Notes: a model not told the origin generated them from the letters alone. Shown: positions 45,036-57,629, counted from the stretch's first letter. The stretch is 64,000 bases of DNA from Anagrus nilaparvatae (GCA_022575985.1 JAKSXM010000266.1:1612001-1676000), one strand, 5' to 3'. A program made the numbers and translations.

Positions 45036-47938
45036 ACGTATGTAATCGGTGATATTTCACAAATATTATGGAATTAAGACCTAATTTTTTTTTCAAAAAT
45101 TTTTTCACCAAAAAATCTCGAGGTACTTTTTTTTTTTTTTGATTTGGATGTAATACCTCATTTATTTCCACGAAAGTACTTATATTTGAAAGTATGGTTT
45201 TTACATGATATCTCGAATCGGATACTTAATTTTCTGAAATTTTTTTTCTAAAATTTTTTTCACAAAAAAATAGAAAAAATACTAATTTTTTTTTTCTTTT
45301 TGGACGTAGTACCTAATTTATTTCCATGGAAGTACTAGTTTTAAGAACCTTGTTTATTGTTATTTTTTGGATCTGATACTTAATTTTTTCAAAATTTTTT
45401 TTGTCAAAATTAAAAAAATAGAAAAATAAAAAACAATGCAATATTTTTTTTTTTTTTGGGTGTAATACCTCATTTAATTCTATGAAAGTACTAATATCTG
45501 AAAATATTATAACTAGTGATATTTCAAAACCATTATCGAATTAAGACCTAATTTTTTTTTCAAACATTTTTTTATCAAAAAATCTCAAACCCCCCCCCCT
45601 TTTTTTTTAATTTGGATGTAATACCTCATTTATTACCACGAAAGTACTTATATTTGAAAGTATGGTTTTTACATGATATCTCGAATCGGATACTTAATTT
45701 TCTGAAATTTTTTTTTCTAAAATTTTTTTCACAAAAAAATACAAAAAATGCTAATTTTTTTTTTCTTTTTGGACGTAGTACCTAATTTATTTCCATGGAA
45801 GTACTAGTTTTAAGAATCTTGTTTATTGTTATTTTTTGGATCTGATACTTAATTTTTTAAAAATTTTTTTTGTCAAAATTAAAAAAATAGAAAAATAAAA
45901 AAAAATGCAATATTTTTTTTTTTTTTTGGTGCAATACCTCATTTAGTTCTATGAAAGTTTTAATATCTGAAAATATTGTAACTAGTGATATTTCATAACC
46001 ATTATCGAATTAAGACCCAATTTTTTTTTTCAAACATTTTTTTTATCAAAAAATCTCAAACCCCCCCTTTTTTTTTTAATTTGGATGTAATACCTCATTT
46101 ATTTCCATGAAAGTACTTATATTTGAAAGTATAGTTTTCAAATGATATCTCGAATCGGATACTTAATTTTTTGTAAATTTTTTTTCTAAAATTTTTTTCA
46201 CAGAAAAATACAAAAAATACCAATTTTTTTTTTCTTTTTGGATTTAGTACCTAATTTATTTTCATGGAAGTACTAGTTTTAAGAACCTTGTTTATTGTAA
46301 TTTTTTGGATCTGATACATAATGTTTTCAAAATTTTTTTTCCTAAAATTTTTTTCACAAAAAAATACAAAAAAATACGAAACTTTTTTTTTTTTGTATTT
46401 AGTACCTAATTTATTTCCATGGAAGTACTAGTTTTAAGAACCTCGTTTACAGTAATTTTTTGGAATTGATACTTAATTTTTTCAAAACTTTTATTCTCTA
46501 AATTAAAAAAAAAGAAAAATAAAAAAAATTGCAATATTTTTTTGGTGTAATACCTCTTTTAATTCTATGAAAGTACTAATATTTTAAAATATTGTAACCA
46601 GTGATATTCCAAAACAATTATCAAACGAATACTTAATTTTTTTTCCAAAAATTTTTTTATTAAAAAAATCTAAAAATACTTTTTTTTTTTTTAATTTGGA
46701 TGTAATACTTCATTTATTTCCATGAAAGTATTTATACTTGAAAGTATAGTTTTTACTAGATATCTTGAATTTGATAATTAATTTTTTGAAAATTTTTTCC
46801 CAAAAATCTTTGTTACAAAAAAATACATAAAACATCAAATTTATTTTTCGTATTGGACATATCTAATTTATTTTAATGAGAGTATAAATTTTATAAATTT
46901 TGTTTATAGTAATTTTTGTATTTGATTACAATTTTTTTTTTTACTTTGATATAAATTATAACACATAAGAAAGAATGATGGAAATCTTGCCTCTTTTTGA
47001 CTTCCTCGGATTATTTTGTTCCTTGCTATGTTTATTTATGTATGCAGCTTAGTGAAATTATAAACAATAATAAACAACCTAAAAATATTAAATGGTTATG
47101 TTTAAATTTTAAACTTCAGATTTAAAAGTTGCAAAAAGTGGAATTTTTTAAAGAATCATACGTTATTATATAAAAAATCGAATTCTAATACTCAATTTTT
47201 TAAAATAAATAAAAATTCACGAGAAAATTTAAAAAGATTAACTTTTGTTAATTCGCTATTTTAAATTGCACAATGATGGATAATAATTGCACGAGGCTCG
47301 AATTTTTGTTAAATTTTTGACTCAATTTTTGAACTACGTTTGTTTCTAGGTTTGTTTATTTTTGCTTGGTAATGATTTTCTGAAATTTAATTCGAAAGAT
47401 CTCCATCCACGCCTAATGATAAAATTTCTTGAAATTACGATATTCTTTAAAAAAACTTAAATTTGAATATTATGCACAACCGATGCACAACAAATATTTA
47501 TTTGTAATGATTTTTTATTTTTTTTTATTTTTATTTTTTTTATGCACTGAAACTGCAAAAAAATTATATTTTTTATTAGAAAATTAGAATAAATTTTATT
47601 TGAGGTTAATTATTATTTTTTTTTAGGCGTGGATCGAGTCTAATTAAATTTTTGTGGCTAAATCCACGCTTAAACAAATGAGGTTGAGCGTGGATTGAGA
47701 CCTTTCCAAATAAATTTAATTAGATAACATTATATTGTTAAGTTAAAAACGAAAATTTGAGTGTAAATTAATTTAAAAAATTAATTAAAAATTAATTTAA
47801 ATCTTAATGGTCTACTTTACCTATTAAAAAAGAAAAATGTATGTATAATTGCATGGTTGTAATCAATAATATTTATTGCATATTGAAGTTTAAAGATCAT
47901 TGTTTGAGGAACCTCAGTGCCAGCTAGTTGGCAGGGTA
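44878..47938 (+). mobile_element. Helentron-like non-autonomous element, long copy
   Basis: Its ends are the same as those of 10599-11398: the hairpin GGTTCCTCAAAGAGGAACC at the start, and GAGGAACC with TGCCAGCTAGTTGGCA and GGGTA at the end. A TG microsatellite lies at 44988-45045. The interior holds about four tandem blocks of 465-610 bases, each with GTGATATTTC..AAACCATTAT, then CATTTATTTCCATGAAAGTACTTAT. T-rich flanks (TTTTTTATTTT and TTTTTATTTT) may be a target duplication. It separates an unidentified fragment from the hyd fragment. Confidence 0.7.
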
Positions 47939-47974
47939 TTTTTATTTTATTTGCTCAAAAAATTTCTATTTTCA

Positions 47975-48760
47975 AATTTTCTAAGCAAACAAGTCAAGAG
48001 AATCAAGTCAGCAGAAAGATGAAGAAAGTGAAGCTGGTGAAACTGGTGAACAGGAAACTGAAGAGTTTCTAAAGGAGCGACGAGATGAACAACTTGAACG
48101 AAGCAGTGGAAACTCAATTAATTTGCAACGTAACAATCTTGCTCCAATATCAATGCAATGGGCTATTTGTAACAGAGAATCAAGTAAAAGAACTGCAGGT
48201 TTAAGGGTAACAGGTGGCAGTAATTTGGTATTTATTGACCCTTCGTCCCTAAGACGTTCAACAGCAACATCAGCTTTTGCAGCAGCACAAGAACCTATAA
48301 CAATGGGCACAACTGCGAATTATTTGGCAAGAGTCTTTGGCATTGTTGTTCGACAAATTGCCGATCTTCTAACAATGATGCAAGATTATAAGATACTTGC
48401 ACCAATATTGATTTTAGATGTTTGTTTATTAGATACTGTTAACTTACAGGTTTGCTTAATTTAAAATACTTCTACTGAATTTTTTTTCAGATTAATTGTT
48501 AAAAGAAAAAAAAAAATTCAATAATTTAAACTTTGTCTTAGATAAACTTGGAAGCACATTTAAAGCCTACATGGGATTGGTTATTAACCGTAATGCAACA
48601 GAAGCTCAATTACGTTTTGGAGTATCACTAACTCGTACAGCAGATCCAACTCATCCAGAACATCCATTAAATAATGCACCATCTTTATCAGGGGGAAATT
48701 ATACAGGTTTAGTTAATTTGATAAATATGTACTTCCGAAGTAATAGATGTTTACGCTTTA
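47975..48760 (+). pseudogene. hyd: Fragment of hyd/UBR5 E3 ubiquitin ligase
   Basis: hyd/UBR5 is a giant HECT-type ubiquitin ligase. The first block (about 47985-48452) reads an acidic lead, then NLAPISMQWAICNRESS, TAGLRVTGGSNLVFIDPSS, EPITMGTTA and GIVVRQIADLLTM. After an intron-like gap the second block (about 48530-48750) reads LEAHLKPTWDWLLTV in one frame and ATEAQLRFGVSLTRTADPTH in the next. Both are hallmark segments upstream of the HECT domain, which is absent. One frameshift near 48595 and a damaged splice region show it is broken. Confidence 0.8.
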
Positions 48761-48809
48761 ACTGGCGACGTTATTTGTTTACTTATAATGAAAATTCAAA
48801 CAAGTGAAC

Positions 48810-49150
48810 AATTTAGTCAAGGCAATGTTATGTAGCATATTATATTTCTTTCGGTATTTTTTTATTAAAATATTATAAAATTTTTATTAAAATATTATAA
48901 AATCTTATGAGAGGTGAAAAAAACTCGGACCTTATCTACTTAAAACGTTCAGGACTTTATTTACTTAAAAACTAACGCATTGAATTTGTATTATTTTTGG
49001 TAAATTAGGAAATAGTGAAATGACCAAAATCTCCTTATTAGTTAAAATTTCTTTACTCCCTGAAAAAATTATATTTCCATAATATAAGTCATTAATTTTC
49101 TGCTTTATAAAATTTATTTTATTGTAAGTAAAGAAAATGAATTTTTTTAA
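48810..49150 (+). other. AT-rich spacer ending in a splice acceptor
   Basis: Intron-like sequence ends TTTTTTAACAG at 49153. A doubled TTTTTATTAAAATATTATAAAAT lies at about 48858-48902. Confidence 0.5.
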
Positions 49151-49153
49151 CAG

Positions 49154-49690
49154 CTTGCAATAAGTAACACAAACAATATTTATATTTGGGGTGCAATTCC
49201 TCAAGTACTTAGACAACAGTCACAGGCACAGAAAATGAATAATTCAAGTCACAGCAGCAGCAGCGGCTGAAGCTCAATCAGACAATACTGAAAACACTAC
49301 AAAGTCAGAAAAACTAGAATCTGTTAATACAAATATATCTCAGAACGATCAACAAGAATCTAATAATAAAAATAAAATTTATAACTTAAATACTGAGATG
49401 ATTGAAGAGAGTCAAGATCATTTAACACCAAGTTTAGTTGCCACAAGCTTTGTAGAAGGCAAGATAGTACAGGTAAATAAATTTTTTGTAATTTAAATAA
49501 TTTGTTAAAAAATTTAAAAAAAAAAATTATTTTTTTAATAGATATCAACAGGTTTTTATCATTCAGCTCTTTTAACAAAAGATGGGACAATATATACGTG
49601 GGGTAAAAATTAAGATGGACAAATTGGTAATGGTACTTGTCGAGAAGTTCTTTTTCGGACTCCTCTTTTATATATGACTCAGCTTCCGTG
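49154..49690 (+). pseudogene. RCC1-repeat protein fragment
   Basis: Two exons (49154-49472 and 49542-about 49690) with GT..AG borders. The first reads TNNIYIWGAIPQVLR, a Ser-rich stretch with a stop at about 49267, then an acidic linker ending FVEGKIVQ. The second reads STGFYHSALLTKDGTIYTWG, a classic RCC1 beta-propeller blade, then a stop and DGQIGNGT. RCC1 propellers act as binding or exchange platforms. The parent protein is not identified and may differ from the HERC2 piece that follows. Confidence 0.65.
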
Positions 49691-49732
49691 ATTGCAAATA
49701 TTTCTCCAAGATTAAATAAAATAAAAATGAAG

Positions 49733-50285
49733 TGGTAATTGTGCTCGTTTTGGTAATGGTGTTTGTGATGATATAAACATTCCAGTTGTTGTTACAGAAT
49801 TAAATAGTGATACAGTTACACATGTGGCTTGTGGTAGTGGTGATTCTGAAACTCTTTGTATTACAGCTTCAGGCAAAAAATATTTTTGGGGTGACGGTGA
49901 TTATGCTATTAGGTCGAGGAAGTTCAGATGGAGTAAAAATACCAAAACTAGTTAGTAAATTTAATGACTTGAATGTAATAACAGTATTTTGTGTGGGCCA
50001 ATTTTCTGCCGCTTTGACATCTCATGGTGAAGTTTATACTTGGGGCAAAGTAGATGCTTATAGTTTACGGTATGTTAATAAGGAACACGTAAGATTTCCT
50101 AAATTAGTTGAAACACCTAGAAATGAAAATTTTAAGATTTATGTATACGTAACAAACATGTATTAGCAACAACAAAAGATCAATTAGTTTACGGCTGAAG
50201 AAGAAACGATTGTGAAATTGATCAATTGTTAGAAACTACCATTACCGTACAAAAATTGTGTCGAACTTAAAGTGGAAAAAGTGTA
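49733..50285 (+). pseudogene. HERC2: Fragment of HERC2 RCC1-like domain
   Basis: HERC2 is a giant HECT ubiquitin ligase with three RCC1-like propellers. Readable blades include VTHVACGSGDSETLCITASG, then a DGVKIPKLV segment, FSAALTSHGEVYTWGK and EEHVRFPKLVET-like sequence, then DQLVYG. Frameshifts occur near 49895 and 50140 and stops after 50165. HECT and other domains are missing. The VTHVACGSGDSQTL wording is typical of HERC2, which is why I prefer it to other RCC1 proteins. Confidence 0.65.
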
Positions 50286-50289
50286 ATTA

Positions 50290-52720
50290 ACTTGTAGCTT
50301 TAAATAAATAATGTTGGAGGTTCCATACTAAATACATGTTGTGCTTTTAAAAGCATAGTTTCTGGAGAATTAAATAAAAAATATAACTTGCAATTGTAAA
50401 GGTGATAATTATAATAATAATAATTGTGTTAATTATTAAAGCTTGAATATGAAAATAAATTTTTAATTAAAGCCAGTTTAATAATTTAATAATTTAATTG
50501 TACCTAATCACTTTCTCATCACTTTTAAATTTTATTTTTAAGCTCTTTTTTGTGCAGAAAATAAATCGTGTAAATGACTTAGCCTAACTTAATGTTTTTG
50601 ATTGGCAACAGCACATTTCTGCTTTAAAAAATCTTCCATTTCAAAGTTTTTGTTTTTAAAGAGTGCCCGCAATAGGAGTAAACCCCAAAATCGCACGTGG
50701 ATTTTTTTCTGAAACAGTTAAACTTTTAAAAAAATGTAGAAAATTCTCTGTCTTCTTTTTTTATGAATTGATGTATAGGAATAAAATTGAGGATACACAT
50801 TTGGCGGAAGCATGCATTTTTATAAAATTTAAAATTTTTTCAACATATTACGTTTTATTCAAACATAGCTGAAATAAATAAAAGAAGTATTTTAATGACC
50901 ATAAATTATTATGCTTATTTTTTATACATCTTATACTTTTTAATTTGCTTTTAAATAAAATTTTTAAATTTAGAATAATATTTTTTTTTTATATTTATAG
51001 GCACATTATTATGATTTGGAACTATTTTTTACATTTGACAAATATTTATTAATAAAATTTTATTTTTACAACATTTTCATAAAGTGTTAAGATTTTTTTT
51101 GACATACAATTAAATTATTTAACTTAAAATAACACTACTACACATGTAACAACTTTTTTTTATTTGACTTCATTAACAAATAACTTCTATCTGATGTCTC
51201 TATTTTTAGCTTCCATGTGTCTAAGGATCCTTATTACCCATCTTTCATCGTGATCATTGAGAATCAAGTGAAGTTGCTGAGCTTTGAAGCCAGCATTAAG
51301 ATATTGCAAAAAATTCTTTCAATAATATGTCGGGTTTCCTGTTGTTAGTATAAAGTTTTTCTTTTTTACGCATATTTTATTTTTGACCACGTGTATGCCA
51401 CATCCGAATCTGTAAGAAACCAAAAAAAATAAATCATTACTTAGCATTATTTTTTTTTTTTTTTTTTGAAGTCTGTAAGAAAAAGTAAGATGCAGTTAAC
51501 GAAATTATATATTTTTGAAAGTACTTTCATGTGAAATTTGATCGTAATAATCCATTTATTTCATTCGCCAACCCACTGAATACAAACCTTCCTGCAAAGC
51601 GATTCGCCAATGCTCTATCGTCCCACAGCACGTCTTGAGTACGCACTAGGGTGTACAATAAAACCTTCTGTGCACGATTCCATACATATCTGGGAACTCG
51701 CACCATACTATATTTTTTTTTATAAATACCGATTTTTAAAAATTTTTAAGTTTTTAATTTATATTCGAGCAAGCTGAATTTAAAACTGCACGTATTTGAT
51801 ATAAACACTTAAATTTAAAAAAAAAAATCTAAATTGATTTATTAATTATTATTTATATTATTTATTAATCAAGAAAGATATTTTTTTTTTAAATTGCTAA
51901 TGCTTATTATAATGTATATAAGGCTAATGATTTTTTGCAGTGTGACTTTGCAGTGTGACTTTGCAGTGAGCGCACAGATCAGCTACTACTGACTTCTCCG
52001 TGCGTTTTAACAAAAATTTTACATACTTCCGGCGAATCCTGTAGTCTTGTGGAAACATGTAACTTCGCGCCATAAATTTTCTAGAAATTTCTTGAATTGA
52101 TTTTTTAGAAAATTATTATATTTCAAGTGTTTTAAATGTAGTTATAAATTTCTAGTTTATCATGTAAAATTGTATTTTCTTTTTCTTAACGACGTATAAT
52201 TTTAAAGATAAAAATGGAAGAAGCAAATTTTTATTTCTTTTTTATTTCTGAATATTGATTTACGTAGTATGTACCTTTCTATCTCTCAGTCACTTGTTTG
52301 TTTTCTTTTTTCATCATACAGGAAAAATATTCATTTCCTTTATATTGCACGTATATTTTAAGTTACTACTCTATATAAATTTGCAACTTTTTAAAATTAT
52401 GTACTAATTTATAATTATATATCTGTCTTTGTTTAAAAAGTAATTAAGTTTGAAACTGTCAGTTGGAAGTTATTTGAATCAACAACTTTGTCAATTTATA
52501 TAAAAATTAATTAAAACCGAATTAAAGTAGGTATAAAATTAACATTCTTTGGTACAAAATAGGGTAATTTATTCAAATTATTATTAAGATGCAATAAAAA
52601 ATAAGAAATTTTCCAGATAATTTAATGTTAGAAATCTTTTGCTGACGTTTGCTGTGACAATAAAAAATTTGTTTCATTTTTAAAAGCTATAGTTTTTTGA
52701 TACTTAATTATATCAAATTT
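50290..52720. other. Mostly non-coding region with one possible coding scrap
   Basis: AT-rich DNA. On the minus strand about 51320-51195 reads AGFKAQQLHLILNDHDERW and a further RILRHMEAK, which looks protein-like but is unidentified. A GC-richer block lies at 51570-51705, and a triple GTGACTTTGCA direct repeat at 51938-51968. Confidence 0.35.
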
Positions 52721-52729
52721 ACAAAAGGT

Positions 52730-54414
52730 ATGGCAGAAAATGTTAATAATGACGCAGAACGAAAATACACCAATACAGAATACTTATAAATGTACAGAAG
52801 TTACGTTCTACAAGGTGATAATTGCAGACGTGCTGCTAAAGAATATGCTGATAGAATTCTCAATGCAAGGCACCCTGATCCAAGAGTAATAAGAAATGTA
52901 GTTGATAGAATGGAAGAAACTGGGTGCGTAAATCCTCGTGCACGAGGAAGACAGACTGAACCATCATTAACTCCTGCAGAATTAGTGAACCTGATTCTTG
53001 CAGCTTTCAGTGACGATGACAACTTGAGCACTAGAATTTGTGCTCTTCGGTTGGGCACTAACCACACTTTAGTGCACAAGGTTTTAGTTACAAACGGATG
53101 GTATCCAAAGCACTATCTCAAGGTGCATTTCGAACAGCTAATTATTATGCAAACTGACTCCACTTTTACCAAATATTCATTGCGGGTATAATTATGAATC
53201 CAGCTCTGCCCATTTATATACTTTATAGCGATGAATGCACGTTCACCCGTAATGGAATGTTTAATTCCAAAAACTATGTGAGTTACATTGATATGTGTAA
53301 TCCTTACGTCATAAGAGAAAAGAATTTCCAAGACAGATTCAGTATTATTATGTGGGCTGGACTGATTGGAGATTGTTTGGTAAGTATTTTATCAGGAAAT
53401 TACTTTTTTTCTATTTACTTTATCTCTCGCGCGAAAAAAACCATGATGGTTCACCAAATGGTTAATCACCAGATATTTAAAAAAAAAATAATAAACCCCA
53501 GGATGAAAATGAACCTTGCAGGTAGAAGCGGATACCCTGGGGGTATAATTTTCAATTTTTCAACCCAAAATATTTTCCAATTTTCCAAGATGGCAGACCA
53601 TAAAACTAAAAAATATTAACTTATAACTTCACACGGGGGTTTTCGACGGTGAGAAAAATGAATTTTGGATGAAAAATATTCAATTTTCGACCCAACATAT
53701 TTTCCGATTTTCCAAGATGGCGGACCATATAAAACTTAAAAGTTTTACATTTTAACTTTACAAGGAGGTTTTTGAGAGTGAGAAAAACGAATTCTGGATG
53801 GAAAATATTCAATTTTTCGACCCAACATATTTTCCGATTTTCCAAGATGCCGTGCCATAAAACTTAGAAATATTAATTTTATTAAGGGTGAGATACAATG
53901 AAAATTGTTTACCCTCACGCATTTTAAAGTTTTCTATGTTAAGGAAATATGTACTATGATAACAAACATTAGTACATGGATTATGAGTTTTGAAGGTTTT
54001 TAGATGAAAATAAGTTTACACATTAGTTATATTATAAAACATGTATTATTTAATAAGATTTTTTTTTATTTTAATAAAAATTGTTTTTTTAAATTCATTT
54101 TTCTCACCCTCAAAAACTCCCTTGTAATGTTAAAAGTTAATATTTTTAATTTTTATGCTCCGCCATCTTGGAAAATGCATAGCCTGCTCGGAGTCCAGAT
54201 TTAAACCATTGCGATTTTTTTTTCGTGGGTGAGAATATATGAAATGTTCTACAAAGGCCACGTTGGAAAACGTGACGAAACTACAAACATGATTCTCCAA
54301 TCTTTTGCGTCACTTACCCCACTAGAAATCACTAGAGCAAATTTGGACGTTGTTCGCAGAGTTTTTGCATGTCAAAATTCTGATGGAGCACACTTTGAGC
54401 AGTATCCTCATTAA
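52730..54414 (+). pseudogene. Mariner-related transposase with DUF4817-type N terminus, broken
   Basis: The frame starts at the ATG at 52730 and meets a stop at 52787. It then reads a helix-turn-helix region (GDNCRRAAKEYADR, then RVIRNVVDRMEETG and RARGR), then the FSDDDNLSTRICA and NGWYPKHYLKV segments. After a shift near 53130 comes YILYSDECTFTRNG, with the first catalytic Asp, and WAGLIGD. A GTAAGT donor-like site at 53382 is followed by about 800 bases of repeat. The C terminus (54182-54414) reads RSPDLNHCDFFF with the third acidic site, then a C-terminal helix ending DGAHFEQ. The central catalytic Asp region is missing. Such cut-and-paste transposases are common in insects. Confidence 0.75.
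53540..54180. repeat. Foldback minisatellite with TTTTCCAAGATGGCGGA core
   Basis: Three direct units of about 130 bases (CCCAACATATTTTCCGATTTTCCAAGATGG, then GTGAGAAAAACGAATT) start at about 53550, 53678 and 53810. One inverted partial unit (TTTTTCTCACCCTCAAAAACTCC..CCGCCATCTTGGAAAAT) lies at 54098-54176. Together they form an element inserted in the mariner-like gene. Confidence 0.8.
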
Positions 54415-54419
54415 ATTTG

Positions 54420-55080
54420 TTGCTAAAAGTAAGTTAAAAAAAATATTCATAATTTAAAACACAAGTTTTACCCAAATAAAAAATAAAATTTATAACGAGT
54501 AATTAATGGACTTACAGATATTCTTCAATATATTAAATAATTTGAGTGACAAATGCTTTTAACCACGGATACAAGTTGACGAGGTTATAAGCGAATCATC
54601 GAAAGTTTTGATCATGATTTCTGTTTATCTGTTTCAAAACTATTTGAATTAATGAAGCCTTTAGACAAAGAGATAGCCCATATGAAAAGTACTGATTAAA
54701 ACATCAGTGAAATGTTCACCAGAGATGTTCATGGCTCTTGCAAAGTAATACAGCAAAAGATATAATGTAAAAGGAAAAATATCTTTTATAAATCATAATT
54801 TTAAATTATGAGAATGCTCAGCAAAGCTAAAACTAGATTAACAAGATAAGGCTTACTGTTCAACCAATTCAGGAAGATTTTTATAATGTCACAGATTTTG
54901 AAATATCTAACGGAGATTATGATCACATTTTTATTTATGAGAATGTAAAAGAAGCAAAAGAAGTATCAAACATTAATCTTATTAAGATTTGAAAAATTTT
55001 TTATAAGAAAAAGAACCAGAAGTTATTATAAGATCGTAAATAGCCGTGGTCAAAAATATTTATAGTTAAGCAAGATAAAT
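54420..55080 (+). pseudogene. Unidentified decayed coding fragments
   Basis: About 54580-54720 reads SFDHDFCLSVSKLFELMK and further coding-like sequence, then a stop. About 54860-55000 reads QEDFYNVTDFEISNGDYDH, then FIYENVKEAKEVSN. Neither is recognised. They are on the plus strand like the other gene fragments. Confidence 0.3.
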
Positions 55081-55099
55081 AATCATTAACAGAGTTAAA

Positions 55100-55355
55100 A
55101 ATATATTTTAATGTATAAATTGAGATACTTTTGTGATAAAGAAATTTGAATAATCATCAAAAAATAACGATTTTTCATTCATTTTGAATCAATTTTTTTT
55201 CTTACATAAAATCTTTTTGAATTAGTGTAATGACAAATCGCCTTACGTTCTAATACAGTCCACTTTTTTGTAATACATATAAATTCAATAAACTTAGATT
55301 AATATTAAAATAAATTTTTCATTGCAAAATTTTCCTACAACCATACGCGATTTCA
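55100..55355 (+). mobile_element. Probable 5' LTR of second BEL/Pao element
   Basis: An AT-rich block with TATAAA-like and AATAAA-like signals ends TTTCA. TGGTCAGTGTGGAGCCG and GTGAAAACTCATCAAG follow, paralleling the leader at 17330-17400. The left border is unknown. Confidence 0.45.
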
Positions 55356-55570
55356 TGGTCAGTGTGGAGCCGAATAAATAAACAGTGAAAAGTGAAAACT
55401 CATCAAGAAAACTCTTGAAATACAAAATTCTAAAGCAGCGATAACAGGAGTACCCCTACTGAAACGTATACGTGCCCTGATAACCAAGCCTTCTTCTAAG
55501 ATTTGTACTACAAGCATATCTGTATATCTAGTAAGCTTATCTCAGGTGCTTCAATATAAGGTAATAATTT

Positions 55571-56505
55571 ATGATATCACCTTACAAATCGCTTCAAATT
55601 CAAATTAAAAATATGAACAAAGTTAACGAAATAATTGCCAATCAGGTCAAATTATACACAAAGATAAGAGAATACTATGATAATTTCTTAACAAATTACC
55701 CAGAAGCCAACTTAAGTTCTGGGGATATAGACGCCAAAATATCAACGTTGCAATCTGCTTAGATCAAGTACCAAGCAAATGCGGAAACTTTGCACGAATA
55801 TAAGGATGAAACGAATGAAAATCAGACATACTATACAATTCCAGACTATTCATTAGATGCAGTAGAAGAACACTTTTTCATGCCTAAAAAATCGTCTTCT
55901 TACAAAAGAAAATAATGTTACAGGTAACCGTCAGCAGATGCCACAAGTGGTCACGCAGAACAATTCAACGTTGCCGGAATCGCCTAAAACGCCGCTAAGA
56001 TAATAAAAAACTGAGACTATCCACACAAGGATAATCTCAATCCCTGTCATCTCAGGAAGAGTCAGCAATGGCATCAAACAACTTATGGATACTGTCGAAG
56101 CAAGTATCCGAGCCCTTAAAGCATTGGACCGACCAGTGGATCACTGGGATGACTGGTTTGTCCACTTGATTGTCTCAAAGTTAGATCCTAGCACACGCAC
56201 TGATTGGGAGAAATCAAGAGAAAACGAGGACGCCTTTAGCACGTACGAGCAGCTCACTACGTTTCTGGAAAACCGTGCCCCTACACTAAACTTCTCTCTC
56301 ACCTTGAGCCATCTCACTTACTAAATGTTCTCGCTTTTTGCAGATGACTGTACCTCAGCGACGCTCATCAGTACCGTCTTCCTGCTGCTATAACTGGACA
56401 CCGGGTGGACAAATACAATTCCAAATGGAGCTGCAAAACTTGTAGCAGCAGACATCATACAATGCTCCACTTAGATAAGGTTACAGCAAATGCTACCAAT
56501 TGCGA
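55571..56505 (+). pseudogene. gag: BEL/Pao gag remnant
   Basis: Gag packages element RNA. The N-terminal frame (55571-55762) is helical with NEIIANQVKLYTKIREYYDN. A later frame (56085-56324) reads IRALKALDRPVDHWDDWFVH and DPSTRTDWEKS, the conserved BEL gag (DUF1759-type) core. A zinc-knuckle remnant (WSCKTCSSRHHTMLH) is near 56430-56475. Several stops and frameshifts separate them. The frame is cut at about 56505 by an inserted foldback repeat. Confidence 0.75.
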
Positions 56506-57620
56506 TTCCGTTTATCGCGAGTCCGTTTATCAAATTCAAATTCAAATGAATTAAATTCATTTTAAAATAGCAGTGGCACGGAAAATTTAAAGACTGATCA
56601 GTTTATAAAATGTTCCATAAACGGAAAAATTTTAAAACGGATAAGTTTTTAAATAATCCGTGCCACGGAATTTTTAGAGACTGATCCGTCCTCGAGTTTT
56701 CCGGAAACGGCAAAAATTTCAAAACTTACCGTTTTCAATTTTCCGTTTTTCCTAATTGAGAATGGATTATTACCCGTTTTCACAAAGAATGAAAATTCGT
56801 ATTTATTTTTTAATTTATTCAATTCCTTAATAATCCTCGATGTCATTTTAATTGTTAAGTAAGTATACGGAATTTTTCCACTTGAATTTTTTGTATTGTT
56901 TTATTTTATCTCACAACAAAATAAAAGCATCATCGAGAGCATCATAATTATAACTTTTGTGATATTAAAATAAATTTTAAAAAGTATTTACATATTTATT
57001 TATTGTTTACATTAAATTCAATTAGCATATTTATTGCTATAACTTTATGGTTTAGGTTTTAACTAATAAAGTAACAATTTAACTGAGCTTAAAAAATATA
57101 CATTTAAATACGAGAAAAATAAAAGAAAAGTTAATATTTTAAAGAATAATAATTCATCAATGGAAGTTTTAATCGAGGCATCATTTTGGTGTTGAAGTAT
57201 GAAAATAAATGGAGAATTTGGTATGATTGGCAACTTAAATTGATGAAAAAATTTGAGATAAAAAATTAAGGTACTTAAAATTATAATAATCCTCAAGTAA
57301 AATCATAGAAAGAGTAAAATGAAACAACTTTCTGAAAATATTTAAAAAGAAATACGAATTTTCATTATTTGTGAAAACGGTTAAAAACCCGTTTTCAGTT
57401 TGATGAAACGGATAATTGAAAACGGTAAGTTTTGAAACATTAGTAGTCTTAAAAAAAGTTGAAGACTGATCAGTTTTCAAAAATTCCGTGCCACGGAATA
57501 TTTTGGAAACGGATCATTTGGAAAAATATCCGTTTATGGAAGTTTTTTGGAACGAGTAAAGTGACCAAACTGAACCGTTTCTAATTTGCCCGTTGGCAAC
57601 TGAAACGAGAACTGTGTGCC
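56505..57620. mobile_element. Foldback element inserted in BEL gag-pol
   Basis: The left arm at about 56560-56760 (AATCCGTGCCACGGAATTTTT, ACTGATC, TTTCAAAACTTACCGTTTTC) pairs with the right arm at about 57370-57540. Repeated CCGTTTATC and AACGGATAA motifs fill the ends. The BEL coding sequence resumes at about 57635, so the insertion is later than the BEL element. There is no gene inside. Confidence 0.75.
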
Positions 57621-57629
57621 ACAATCGCA

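Noticed and set aside
44988..45045. Z-DNA or promoter element from the TG run
   Set aside because: It is better explained as the microsatellite core of the Helentron-like element, seen also at 10705.
49807..50166. 119-aa frame as a new membrane protein
   Set aside because: Its hydrophobic start is a frame shadow; the real signal is RCC1 blades in the neighbouring frame.
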